From UBA1479 sp040218445 (GTDB taxonomy: Bacteria; Pseudomonadota; Alphaproteobacteria; Rhodospirillales; Casp-alpha2), in assembly GCA_040218445.1 (NCBI GenBank), contig JAVJRK010000009.1, positions 1-64,000 of the forward strand: a DNA stretch of 64,000 nucleotides. The letters run 5' to 3'. This document shows positions 52,319-60,887 of this stretch, piece by piece. The stretch's first letter is position 1. Every line of letters begins with the position of its first letter. The position numbers and the translations under genes are program-made. The notes beneath the pieces were generated by a model. That model saw nothing but the letters and a program-made list of their open reading frames with translations, had not been told where the DNA came from and did not search any database.

Positions 52319-53362
52319 ATGAATTTCGCTTCGGACAACACGGCAGGGGCCCATCCCGACATCATGGCGGCGATCGCCCGGGCCAATGACGGGCGCACCA
52401 TGCCCTATGGTCATGACGAGGGAACCGAGGCCGCCCGTCAGCGGGTGTGCGAGGTGTTCGAGACCGATGCCAGGGTGTTTTTCGTGCCCACGGGTACGGC
52501 GGCGAACGGCCTTGCCGTGGCCTCGCTTACGCCTGCCTGGGGAGCCGTCGTCTGCCACGAAACAGCCCATATCTTCGACCACGAATGCAACGGCCCGGTG
52601 ATGTATTCAGGCGGGGCCCGGCTGATCGGCCTGAAAGGCGACAACGGGAAGATCACGCCGGACACGGTCAAGGCCGTGACCCTGGAAGGCCGGGGGGACG
52701 AACATTATTCCCAGGTCCACGCCGTTTCCGTCACGCAATTGACGGAAAAGGGCACGGCCTACCGGGTGGACGAGATTGCCGCCATCGCCGATGTCTGCCG
52801 CACCCATGATCTGCACCTGCACATGGACGGCGCCCGGTTCGCCAATGCGGTTGCCGGGCTGAGCTGTTCGCCCGCCGACATGACCTGGAAGGCCGGCGTG
52901 GACGTTCTGTCGTTCGGCGGCACCAAGAACGGTGCCTTGGCGCTGGAAGCCGTGGTGTTCTTCAACCCGTCCCTGGGCGAGGATTTTCTCTACCTGCAGA
53001 AACGGTCCGGCCACGTGCTGTCCAAAATGCGGCTGATGACGGCACAGACGGAGGCCTATCTATCGGACGGCCTATGGCTGAACAACGCCCGCCATTCCAA
53101 CGCCATGGCGCGCAAGTTGGCCGATGGGCTGAGCGGCTTGGGGGTCGAGATCATCGGCGCCGTGGACGGCAACCAAGTCTTTCCCCTGATCCCCGCTGCC
53201 ATGACCGAGGCTCTGAAAGCCGAAGGCTTCCTGTTCTATGACCGAGGGCCGGTTGATGGCGAAGGCGACCGGGGACACCGCCGCATCCGTCTGGTCACGG
53301 CCTTCAACACGCCGGAACAGGATGTCGACGCCTTTCTGGCAACAGCCGGGGCCGCCGCCTGA
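52319..53362 (+). CDS. Low-specificity threonine aldolase family enzyme
   Basis: A 347-residue PLP-dependent beta-eliminating lyase-family protein. The PLP lysine lies in SFGGTKNGAL (near residue 203), the aspartate pairing with the pyridine nitrogen in HLHMDGARFANA, and the phosphate cup in VPTGTAANGLA. Such enzymes split threonine or other beta-hydroxy-amino acids into glycine and an aldehyde. AAGGAG lies close to the ATG. A hairpin terminator follows it at 53357-53384. Confidence 0.88.
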   Translation: MNFASDNTAGAHPDIMAAIARANDGRTMPYGHDEGTEAARQRVCEVFETDARVFFVPTGTAANGLAVASLTPAWGAVVCHETAHIFDHECNGPVMYSGGARLIGLKGDNGKITPDTVKAVTLEGRGDEHYSQVHAVSVTQLTEKGTAYRVDEIAAIADVCRTHDLHLHMDGARFANAVAGLSCSPADMTWKAGVDVLSFGGTKNGALALEAVVFFNPSLGEDFLYLQKRSGHVLSKMRLMTAQTEAYLSDGLWLNNARHSNAMARKLADGLSGLGVEIIGAVDGNQVFPLIPAAMTEALKAEGFLFYDRGPVDGEGDRGHRRIRLVTAFNTPEQDVDAFLATAGAAA

Positions 53363-53384
53363 ACCGGCCGTCAAGCCGGCAGGC
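53357..53384. terminator. Two-step hairpin between convergent genes
   Basis: CCGGC/GCCGG with a 6-base loop is extended by GCCTG/CAGGC across an AA bulge. It spans the threonine-aldolase stop and precedes the convergent acyl-CoA dehydrogenase stop at 53391. There is no T-run, so the call is tentative. Confidence 0.45.
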
Positions 53385-53390
53385 AGACGG

Positions 53391-54452
53391 TCAGCCCTTT
53401 TGCCGCTCCGTCAGGTCGGGCCACATGTTTTCCGCCCCACGCGCCAGCACCCGGCGGCCGATTTCCTCGGCCCAGTAGGTTTCGGCCCCGAACTCGCCCC
53501 GCCAGGCCCAAAGCCTGCGCGTGGTGAAATGAAGCTCATGCTCGTAGGTGAAGCCGATCGCCCCATGGCTCTGATGGGCCGCGTCATAAACGATTTCCGC
53601 TGCCTCGCCGGCCACGACCTTGGCGGCGGCGATATCCCATTCCGCATCGGTCAAATCGCCCCCTGCCCGGTCCAGGGCAAGAAACGCCGTTTCCGCCGCC
53701 GACCGTGCCTGGGCCGCACGTGCCGCCGCGCGGGACAGCATCTGCTGTATGGCCTGGAATTTGGCAAGCGGCCGGCCGAACTGTTCCCGGTCACAGACAT
53801 GGCTGACCGTCAGCGTCACCGCCCATTCCATGGCACCGGCCATCTGGGCCGCGCGCATGACCGCCCCCAGAGACCGGGCAACGGGCAGGCTGCCCTTTGC
53901 GGAAAGCAGGCCGGATGCCGCCGGTTCCGCCTGATCGAAGATCACCGTGTCCCGGCTGTCACCGGCCATGTTGGTATCGGCTGAAACCGTTGCATTGCCG
54001 GACGGGATCAGAACAACCGTGCCATCGACCTCGGCCACCAGATGCTCGGCACGCGACGCCCAGGGAACACCCTGGGCCGTGCCGTTGAGCACCCCGCCGG
54101 AAAATTCCAGACCGTCCGCACCGTCGATCAGGGCAAGCGGGCCCGACGGCACGTCAATCCCTGCCATCCCCAGAAGCCAGCCCGCCGCCATGGTTTCGAC
54201 CAAGGGCACGGGTGCCCGTTTGCGCCCCGCCGCAAAGGCGATGACGAAGGCATCGGCAAAGGACGCCCCCATGCCGCCGCGCTCTTCGGGCGCCAAAGGC
54301 TGGGTCAGGCCGTTTTCTTCCAGCACGTGCCACAGGCCTTCCGGCCAGGTGCCTTCTTCGGCCGCCCCCAGAACTTCGCGGGTAACGTGATCTTCCAACA
54401 GGCGCCCGGCGGTTTCCGCCAGGATGTTGGCCATTTCGCTTGTACCGGTCAT
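53391..54452 (-). CDS. Acyl-CoA dehydrogenase family protein (subunit-like)
   Basis: A 353-residue member of the FAD-dependent acyl-CoA dehydrogenase family, shorter and less typical than its neighbour. N-terminal helical domain, mid-domain FSGGVLNGTA, and a C-terminal domain with HVCDREQFGRPLAKFQAIQ and HQSHGAIGFTYEHELHF are recognisable. The usual catalytic EGT motif is not seen. It overlaps the upstream acyl-CoA dehydrogenase gene by one base (TGATG). The pair resembles two-gene heteromeric dehydrogenases of actinobacterial steroid catabolism. Substrate is unknown. Confidence 0.82.
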   Translation of the reverse strand: MTGTSEMANILAETAGRLLEDHVTREVLGAAEEGTWPEGLWHVLEENGLTQPLAPEERGGMGASFADAFVIAFAAGRKRAPVPLVETMAAGWLLGMAGIDVPSGPLALIDGADGLEFSGGVLNGTAQGVPWASRAEHLVAEVDGTVVLIPSGNATVSADTNMAGDSRDTVIFDQAEPAASGLLSAKGSLPVARSLGAVMRAAQMAGAMEWAVTLTVSHVCDREQFGRPLAKFQAIQQMLSRAAARAAQARSAAETAFLALDRAGGDLTDAEWDIAAAKVVAGEAAEIVYDAAHQSHGAIGFTYEHELHFTTRRLWAWRGEFGAETYWAEEIGRRVLARGAENMWPDLTERQKG

Positions 54453-55603
54453 CAGCGCAACCCCAGTCCACGGGCGATGATGCCCCGCATAATTTCACGC
54501 GTGCCACCCCGCAAGGAGAACGACCGCGCCGCCATAGTCATATAGGCCATGACCTGTTCGTAACCGTCGCCGCCCATGCGCGGCGAAACACCACGGATTT
54601 CATGGGCCCGGTTCGGCATGTCCTGTTCGTAATCGACGCCCAGTTCCTTGACCAGGGCGGCCGCAAGATTGGGCGTTTCGCCCGCTTCCAGCATGGTCGC
54701 GATGGAAATGGACATCTGACGCAGGGTCGACATATGGGCCGCCAGGCGCCCGATACCGGCGGCATCCGCCGGGCTGGGATCGGCCTCAAGCGCGCGGACA
54801 AGCTCGAACAATAATTGATAGCTCGACAGATAGCGTTCCGGCCCGCTGCGCTCGAACGCCAGTTCCGTCGTCACCTGGCCCCAGCCATTGCCTTCCATGC
54901 CGATCAAGGCATCGTCCGGGACTTCCGCGTCCTCGAAGAACACTTCGTTGAAAAACTGCTCGCCGGCCATGTTGCGGATCGGGCGCACGGTGATGCCCGG
55001 GGTCGCCTTCATATCGATCAGGAATTGCGACATCCCGGCATGGCGATCCTTGACGTCCTGCGGCTGGGTGCGCACCAAAGCGATCATGTAATGAGCCATA
55101 TGGGCCTTGGACGTCCAGATCTTGGAGCCGTTGATCAGCCAGCCGCCGTCGGTCTTGGTCGCCTTGGTGCGGATGGAGGCCAGGTCCGAGCCCGAATTGG
55201 GCTCGCTCATCCCGATGCAGAAATAGCTTTCGCCGCGCGTGATAGCGGGCAGGATTTTCTGACGCTGTTCTTCCGTACCGAACCGCAACAGTAAGGGACC
55301 GCTTTGGCGGTCGGCCACCCAATGGGCCGCGACGGGCGCACCGGCGGCCAGCATTTCCTCCAACACCACGTAACGGTCAAGGAAGCTGCGCTCGTGCCCG
55401 CCGTACTGTTTCGGCCAGGTCATGCCGATCCAGCCTTGGGCACCCATCTTCTGTGAAAATTCGGGATCGGCGCCGGCCCAGGACTTGGCCCGTTTGACCC
55501 CGGGATAGCCTTTCAGGTGTTCTGCGATGAACGCGCGGACCTCGGCGCGAAGGCTTTCGGCCCCGGACGGCAACAGGCCCGGCGTGAAACGAATATCCTC
55601 CAA
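54452..55603 (-). CDS. Acyl-CoA dehydrogenase
   Basis: A 383-residue FAD-dependent acyl-CoA dehydrogenase. Motifs visible are MTWPKQYGGHERS, CIGMSEPNSGSDLASIRTKA (flavin/substrate site, about 125-150), INGSKIWTSKAHMAHY, and the C-terminal SLRGGTREIMRGIIA. The residue at the MCAD-type catalytic glutamate position is Gly (GGT rather than EGT), so another glutamate may act as base. It is the first gene of a two-gene unit and is divergent from an enoyl-CoA hydratase with a shared palindromic operator between. Confidence 0.9.
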   Translation of the reverse strand: MEDIRFTPGLLPSGAESLRAEVRAFIAEHLKGYPGVKRAKSWAGADPEFSQKMGAQGWIGMTWPKQYGGHERSFLDRYVVLEEMLAAGAPVAAHWVADRQSGPLLLRFGTEEQRQKILPAITRGESYFCIGMSEPNSGSDLASIRTKATKTDGGWLINGSKIWTSKAHMAHYMIALVRTQPQDVKDRHAGMSQFLIDMKATPGITVRPIRNMAGEQFFNEVFFEDAEVPDDALIGMEGNGWGQVTTELAFERSGPERYLSSYQLLFELVRALEADPSPADAAGIGRLAAHMSTLRQMSISIATMLEAGETPNLAAALVKELGVDYEQDMPNRAHEIRGVSPRMGGDGYEQVMAYMTMAARSFSLRGGTREIMRGIIARGLGLR

Positions 55604-55628
55604 GATTTAAGTCCTATTTTCTCTGTTT

Positions 55629-55644
55629 CGATTGTATACAATCG
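55629..55644. promoter_or_regulatory. GntR-type operator in the acyl-CoA divergon
   Basis: CGATTGTATACAATCG is a perfect 16-base palindrome between the divergent dehydrogenase and hydratase genes. The ATTGTATACAAT core matches the site at 27412-27423. It fits FCD-type GntR regulators. Confidence 0.65.
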
Positions 55645-55704
55645 TTTTATAACGCCGACGAATAGGTTACAACAAGTGCCGAAAGAAACAATCGGACTAG
55701 AAAA

Positions 55705-56520
55705 ATGGAACATTTCCTCCTCTACGAACAAAAGGGCGCCGTGGTCACCTTGACCATGAACAACGCGGAAAAGCGCAATTCCCTGTCGGGAAAAATTCAA
55801 TCCCAGGATTTTGTCGATGCCTGTGAACGGGTTAACGCCGACCACAGCGTCAAGGTCGTGATCCTGACCGGGGCTGGAAAAGCCTTCAGCGCAGGTGGGA
55901 ATATTTTCGCCATGCGAAACAAAACCGGCCTGTCCGGGGGCACCCCCGCCGAGATCCGCGACAACTATCTGAAGGGAATTCAACGCATTCCCAAGGCATT
56001 TTATAACATCGAGGTGCCGACCATCGCCGCCGTCAACGGGGCAGCCATCGGCGCCGGTTGCGACCTGGCGACCATGTGCGACATCCGCATCGCGTCGGAA
56101 TATGCCAAATTCGCCGAAAGCTTCGTCAAGCTGGGCATCATTCCCGGTGACGGCGGAGCCTATTTCCTGCCCCGCGCCGTGGGCTTTTCCAAGGCCTATG
56201 AAATGGCTTTCACCGGCGACACCATTGATGCGGCGGAAGCGCTTGAATGCGGTCTGGTTTCGAAAGTCGTTCCCGCCGACCAGTTGATGGACGCGGCCAA
56301 CGAACTGGCCGGCCGCATCGCCTGCAATCCGGGGCACGCCCTGCGCCTGACCAAACGGCTGTTGCGCGAAAGCCATCATGCCCGCATGGAAACCCTGCTG
56401 GAAATGTCGGCCGCCTTCCAGGCGCTGGCCCATAACACGCCCGAGCACGAGGAAGCCGTCAACGCCATGGCGGAAATGCTCGAAGCCAAATCAAAATCCA
56501 AGGGCAGCGACAAGGAATAA
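55705..56520 (+). CDS. Enoyl-CoA hydratase/isomerase family protein
   Basis: A 271-residue crotonase-fold enzyme. The oxyanion hole is formed in AFSAGGNIFAMRN (near residue 62-74) and VNGAAIGAGCDLATMCD (near 111-127); the second catalytic acid region is FVKLGIIPGDGGAYFLPRAVG, where D replaces the usual glutamate at one of the two positions. Hydrates 2-enoyl-CoA or isomerises it. It heads a plus-strand operon with a split acyl-CoA ligase 6 bases downstream. Confidence 0.9.
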   Translation: MEHFLLYEQKGAVVTLTMNNAEKRNSLSGKIQSQDFVDACERVNADHSVKVVILTGAGKAFSAGGNIFAMRNKTGLSGGTPAEIRDNYLKGIQRIPKAFYNIEVPTIAAVNGAAIGAGCDLATMCDIRIASEYAKFAESFVKLGIIPGDGGAYFLPRAVGFSKAYEMAFTGDTIDAAEALECGLVSKVVPADQLMDAANELAGRIACNPGHALRLTKRLLRESHHARMETLLEMSAAFQALAHNTPEHEEAVNAMAEMLEAKSKSKGSDKE

Positions 56521-56525
56521 TCAAC

Positions 56526-57944
56526 GTGCTCGACGCCATGATCCGGGCGCGCTCCGTCGCCGTTGTCGGCGCGTCCCAAAAAAAGAACGAAGCGGGCGGC
56601 GACAAGCTCGGCACGGTCGCCCTCAATCACCTGTTGGCCCACAACTATCCGGGCAAGGTCTATCCCGTGAATCCCAAGGAAACGGAAATCCGGGGTCTGG
56701 CCTGCTATGCCAGCATTGCCGACATTCCCGAGGACATCGACCTTGCCGTGATCGCCGTGCCGGCCAAGGCCAGCGTTGCCGTCATGAAGGAATGCGGCGC
56801 CAAGGGCGTGAAAACGGCCATCGTTTTGGCGTCGGGCTTCGGCGAAGCGGGTGAACCGGAACTGGAAGCCGAACTGATCGCCGCCGCCCGCGACGGCGGC
56901 GTGCGGTTCTGCGGCCCCAATACCAACGGGCTGATCTCCATCGCGAACGACATGGTCAGCTGCACCTCCATGGTTTGCGCCATGGAAAGCTTCAATAAGG
57001 GCTCGATCGCCTTTCTGACGCAATCGGGTGCGGTCGGCGGGTCCATGCTGGGCATCGGCACGGAAGAACACGGCGGATTCAGCCATTGGGTTTCCGTCGG
57101 CAACGAAGCCGACCTTCAGGTCGCCGACTACCTGGATTATCTGGTCGACGATCCGGACACCAAGGTGTTCGCGCTGTTCATCGAAGGCATCCGCGATCCC
57201 GAAAAATTCACCCGTGCCTGCGCCAAGGCGGCCCGGGCGGGCAAACCCATCGTCGTCTACAAGATCGGCCTGTCCGATGTGTCGGCGGCATCGGCGGCAT
57301 CCCATACGGGCGCCATGGTCGGTTCCAACGCCGTGTTCGATGCCGTATGCCGCAAATACGGTGTCGTGCGGGTCGACGACGCCGCCGACCTGCTGCCGAC
57401 GGCGATCACCTTCTCCCGCCTGTTGGATAAACTGCCCAAGGGCCCGCGCATGGGCCTGATCGGGCCGTCGGGCGGCATCTGCGGGGTTTGCGCCGATGAA
57501 TGCCACCGCTTCGGCCTGGAAGTTCCGGAGCTTCCGCAAGCGGCCCAGGAAACGCTGAAACAGTTCATTCCGCCGTTCGGTGCCTTAAGGAACCCCATCG
57601 ACGTGACCCAGCAGATTCGATCCTCGCCCACGGGGTATCAGGACACGATCAAGACGGTGTTGGATTTGGACGGCATCGACGGCCTGTTCCTTCTGGTCAC
57701 CATGGTGGCCGAACCGCGCGCCAGCTTTTATGCCGAGATTTTCACCGAAGCCGCACGGGCAACGGACAAACCCGTGATCATCGGCTGGACCGGCGCCCCG
57801 TCGCTGGCGGCCAAGGCCATCCCGCAGATCAAGCGGGACCAGGTGCCGATTTATTTCTCGGCCCGGGGTGCCGTGCGCGCCATGCGGGCCTTGCTGGACT
57901 ATCAGCGCTTCCTGGACGCCCGGAATGAGGAGGCCGCCCGATGA
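56526..57944 (+). CDS. ADP-forming acyl-CoA ligase, alpha-type subunit
   Basis: A 472-residue subunit with CoA-binding (about 5-130), succinyl-CoA-synthetase-like, and ligase domains. SVAVVGASQKKNEAGGDKLG is the CoA-binding N terminus; the phospho-histidine motif is SHTGAMVGSN near residue 259. It converts an acid to acyl-CoA with ADP release together with the beta subunit in the next gene (4-base overlap). Acetate, pimeloyl or similar acid substrates are possible. It starts with GTG. Confidence 0.9.
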   Translation: MLDAMIRARSVAVVGASQKKNEAGGDKLGTVALNHLLAHNYPGKVYPVNPKETEIRGLACYASIADIPEDIDLAVIAVPAKASVAVMKECGAKGVKTAIVLASGFGEAGEPELEAELIAAARDGGVRFCGPNTNGLISIANDMVSCTSMVCAMESFNKGSIAFLTQSGAVGGSMLGIGTEEHGGFSHWVSVGNEADLQVADYLDYLVDDPDTKVFALFIEGIRDPEKFTRACAKAARAGKPIVVYKIGLSDVSAASAASHTGAMVGSNAVFDAVCRKYGVVRVDDAADLLPTAITFSRLLDKLPKGPRMGLIGPSGGICGVCADECHRFGLEVPELPQAAQETLKQFIPPFGALRNPIDVTQQIRSSPTGYQDTIKTVLDLDGIDGLFLLVTMVAEPRASFYAEIFTEAARATDKPVIIGWTGAPSLAAKAIPQIKRDQVPIYFSARGAVRAMRALLDYQRFLDARNEEAAR

Positions 57945-58624
57945 CCCCGGATCAGATCATCAAAGACGCCCGTGCCCAAGGGGCCGGCAGCCTGTCCGAA
58001 TTCCAATCCAAGCAGGTTTTGGCCGCCTACGGCGTGCCGGTCACGGCGGAACGCTTGGCCGATGATGCCGACGGCGCGGCCGCCGCCGCCGCCGACATCG
58101 GTTTTCCAGTCGCCCTGAAAGGGAATGCTGCGGACTTGGCCCATAAGACCGAAGCCGGATTGGTCGAGGTCGGCCTGGCCGATGCCCAAGCGGTCAAGAC
58201 CGCCGCCGGGCGTCTGCTGCCCAAGCTGCCGAAAGGCGGGCAGTTGCTGGTCCAGGAAATGGCGGCGGGCAAGCGGGAGTTTCTGATCGGCATGACGCGG
58301 GATCCGCAATACGGCCCCTGCGTGACCTTCGGGCTCGGCGGTATCTTCGCCGAAGCCCTGGCCGATACGGTCCTGCGTTTGGCCCCGGTCAGCGAACGGG
58401 AAGCGTTGGAAATGCTGGATGAAATCCGCGCCAAGGCCCTGTTGGGTCCCTACCGGGGCATGCCGACCGTGGACAAACCGGCCTTGGCCCGCGCCATTGT
58501 CGGTGTGGGGCAAGCCGCAATCGCCCATCCTGAAATCGCCGAGATCGACATCAACCCGATGATCATCGCGGGCGAAAGACCGGTTGCCGTGGATGCGTTG
58601 GTCGTTCTGTCGCCTTCTGAATAA
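57941..58624 (+). CDS. ADP-forming acyl-CoA ligase, ATP-grasp beta-type subunit
   Basis: A 227-residue ATP-grasp protein. The N-terminal SLSEFQSKQVLAAYGVPV and PVALKGNAADLAHKTEAG (with the phosphate-shuttling histidine in HKTEAG) and the C-terminal EIDINPMIIAG are typical of the beta subunit of ADP-forming acetyl-CoA synthetases. Overlaps the alpha gene by ATGA. In most bacteria these are fused into one long chain, so the split form is notable. Confidence 0.9.
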   Translation: MTPDQIIKDARAQGAGSLSEFQSKQVLAAYGVPVTAERLADDADGAAAAAADIGFPVALKGNAADLAHKTEAGLVEVGLADAQAVKTAAGRLLPKLPKGGQLLVQEMAAGKREFLIGMTRDPQYGPCVTFGLGGIFAEALADTVLRLAPVSEREALEMLDEIRAKALLGPYRGMPTVDKPALARAIVGVGQAAIAHPEIAEIDINPMIIAGERPVAVDALVVLSPSE

Positions 58625-58663
58625 TCAGACGCGGTCATTCCCGCGCAGGCAGGAGACCGATGG

Positions 58664-59224
58664 TTATCGGATGAACTGCTCGACGTAATCGGCGCCCAGG
58701 CCGACCTCGATGAAATGCTTGCGGCAGGCATCGACCCGGTCGAACACGTCCGTCGTGCCGACCGTGGTGCCGTCTTCGTCGCAATAGATCAGGGCCCCTG
58801 AATTGTGGAACAGGGTGACCATCTCGTCGCAATCGGGCTCGACCACCAGGGTGTGGATGTCGCCCGGCGGCTCGTACAAATAGGACCCCGCTTCGGCAAT
58901 CCAATCCCGTTCCAGATACCGCCAACGTCCCTTGATAACGAACCCATGGACGGGGGCCGGATGGCGATGGCGCGACAACAGGCCGCCGCCGACCACCTTG
59001 GTCAAATGCACCCAATACCCGTTGGACACGTTCAGGCACAAAGGCCGCGACCAGCGGCCCGGCGCCAGCGGCACCCATAGGCGTGGGTCGTCGTTGGCAT
59101 ATCCGTCCTGGATGAACAGTTCCGGCAGCGCGTCCTGCGGACGGGGGCCGTCATAGGGGGCCGGCAGGTCTTCGGGCGCAACGCGGCCCGGGGTGTCGTC
59201 GGGGGAAATACTGTCAGGGCTCAT
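58664..59224 (-). CDS. Cupin protein, dihydroxyacetophenone-dioxygenase-like
   Basis: A 186-residue single-cupin protein similar to the 2,4'-dihydroxyacetophenone dioxygenase family. The metal site is SRHRHPAPVHGFVIKG (HxH and His), and SYLYEPPGDIHTLVVEPD supplies a second His. Iron-dependent C-C cleavage is known for the named enzyme; here it is inferred only. The stop converges with the acyl-CoA ligase operon. Confidence 0.8.
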   Translation of the reverse strand: MSPDSISPDDTPGRVAPEDLPAPYDGPRPQDALPELFIQDGYANDDPRLWVPLAPGRWSRPLCLNVSNGYWVHLTKVVGGGLLSRHRHPAPVHGFVIKGRWRYLERDWIAEAGSYLYEPPGDIHTLVVEPDCDEMVTLFHNSGALIYCDEDGTTVGTTDVFDRVDACRKHFIEVGLGADYVEQFIR

Positions 59225-59272
59225 GGGGGGGTCTCTTGGTCTGATGGTCTGGAAATTCGTCGCGATCTGAGG

Positions 59273-59968
59273 CTAGTTCTGGAAATAGACCTTGGCCTTC
59301 AGAAGGGAGCGCTCAACGGTCAACGGCATCATCCCGGCAAAGGTGTCCAACGCCGCCAGCCAGTTCAGTTCCGTGAATACCTGGGCATTGCGCAAGCGAT
59401 CCGCCATGCCTTTGTTGACCTCTTGCGCATTTTTATAGATTTCGATCAGGCCATCGAAACTGGTGTCCCAATCGGGCTTTTCCTTGCCGCCGAAATACTG
59501 GCCGACCAGATAGAACGACATGGCACGCAGAATGGTCAGCTCCATATCCGCCAGGGGCACATGATAGCGCGCAAGCGGGCGGAAGAACGACATATGGGGA
59601 CAGCCGCTGGTCGCCATGACCAGCCCAAGCACCGAACGCAGCGCTTCCTGCGCCGGCACCTTGGCCTTCGTCACGGTCGGCCCCTGTTCAACGGTCAAAT
59701 CGACCTGGGCATAGGACACCATGCGCCCGACCCGCTGGCCATAATCGACCAGCAGGGCCGCCACCGGGCAATGCGGGTTGGTTTCCTTGGTCAGGGGACA
59801 ATGTTCGCATTTGTGATAATCCAGTTCCGCCCATTCGGGCAAAGCCGACGGATCGGGCTGCGGCAGGGCGACCTCGGGCAGGGAAATGTCCAGGTTGAAC
59901 ACTTCACGAGAGCCGTCTTCGCTCTCGATCGTGTAGCGGACAATCAAATTTTCGGCGTCTCCAGGCAT
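59273..59968 (-). CDS. Cys/His-rich conserved protein, unknown function
   Basis: A 231-residue soluble protein. A compact Cys/His cluster lies at residues about 52-70: HKCEHCPLTKETNPHCPVA, which could bind zinc or an iron-sulfur cluster. A further GCPHMSFFRPLARYHVPLA motif (about 124-142) looks like a second metal or substrate site. No catalytic family is recognised. It precedes the cupin gene on the same strand by 48 bases, hinting at a shared transcript. Confidence 0.65.
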   Translation of the reverse strand: MPGDAENLIVRYTIESEDGSREVFNLDISLPEVALPQPDPSALPEWAELDYHKCEHCPLTKETNPHCPVAALLVDYGQRVGRMVSYAQVDLTVEQGPTVTKAKVPAQEALRSVLGLVMATSGCPHMSFFRPLARYHVPLADMELTILRAMSFYLVGQYFGGKEKPDWDTSFDGLIEIYKNAQEVNKGMADRLRNAQVFTELNWLAALDTFAGMMPLTVERSLLKAKVYFQN

Positions 59969-60088
59969 ATGCCTCCGCCTCCCGTTATCTCCTCGACCGA
60001 CACACGGCCCAATTCAGCGCGCACAGACTAAGCGATTGTTGCCGCGCTGCCTATACCGACCACCACTCTGCCGGATGCGCCGCGCGTT

Positions 60089-60865
60089 CTAGACGACGGG
60101 CGACAGACCGCCGTCCACGTTGATGGCCGCACCGCAAATATACGATCCGGCATCCGATGCCAGGAAACAGGCGGCGGCGGCGAATTCCTCGGCCCGGCCG
60201 ATCCGACCCATGGGCAACTCGGCGCCCATTTCGTCGTACAGTTCCCGCACATCCTTGCCGGTTTTTTCCGCCCGGCGGACCCATTGGTCGCTTTCGATCT
60301 TACCCACATGCAGTGAATTGACCAGCACGTTATGGGGCGCCCCTTCGCCCGCCAGAACCTTGGTCAAGGCCATGCCGGCCGCGCGGGTTACCGCGGTCGG
60401 CGCACCCGACGGCGGCGGTGCCTTGGCGCCCGAATTCAACACATTGATGATGCGGCCCCATTTGCGTTCCGTCATGCCCGGAAAAGCCAAACGGCACAAC
60501 CGAATGGCGCCGAACAGTTTCAGGTCCAAATCCGCCTGCCATTCGGCGTCGGTGACGTCGACAAAGGGGGCGCGGTGAGACGAGCCTGCGTTATTGACCA
60601 GCACGTCGATCTGTCCAAGCTGCGATACCGCCGCATTGAACGCGGCTTCGCAGCCTTCGGCGGTCGACACGTCGCCGGGCACGGTCACGATACGTCCGCC
60701 CGTGGCGGCCTCGATCTCGGCCTTGGCCTGGTTAAGTACGTCTTCGCGCCGGGCAACGATGGCGACTTCCGCACCGGCGCCGCAAAATGCATGAGCAATG
60801 GCCCGGCCGATGCCCAAGCTACCGCCGGTTACCAGGGCCTTGCGCCCCGTCATTTTCAGTTCCAT
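60089..60865 (-). CDS. Atypical SDR protein lacking the YxxxK catalytic pair
   Basis: A 258-residue classical SDR fold: TGGSLGIG at residues 13-20, NNAG at 91-94, and a normal C terminus. The active-site YxxxK is replaced by T157-A-V-T-R161 (motif PTAVTRAAG), although the helix otherwise matches (ALTKVLAGEG). The start at 60865 has GGAGGG 6 bases upstream. It may be inactive, use another mechanism, or have a new specificity. It precedes no obvious partner; the ACT gene lies 22 bases upstream. Confidence 0.85.
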   Translation of the reverse strand: MELKMTGRKALVTGGSLGIGRAIAHAFCGAGAEVAIVARREDVLNQAKAEIEAATGGRIVTVPGDVSTAEGCEAAFNAAVSQLGQIDVLVNNAGSSHRAPFVDVTDAEWQADLDLKLFGAIRLCRLAFPGMTERKWGRIINVLNSGAKAPPPSGAPTAVTRAAGMALTKVLAGEGAPHNVLVNSLHVGKIESDQWVRRAEKTGKDVRELYDEMGAELPMGRIGRAEEFAAAACFLASDAGSYICGAAINVDGGLSPVV

Positions 60866-60887
60866 TAGGGTCCCTCCCAAGGGTGTA

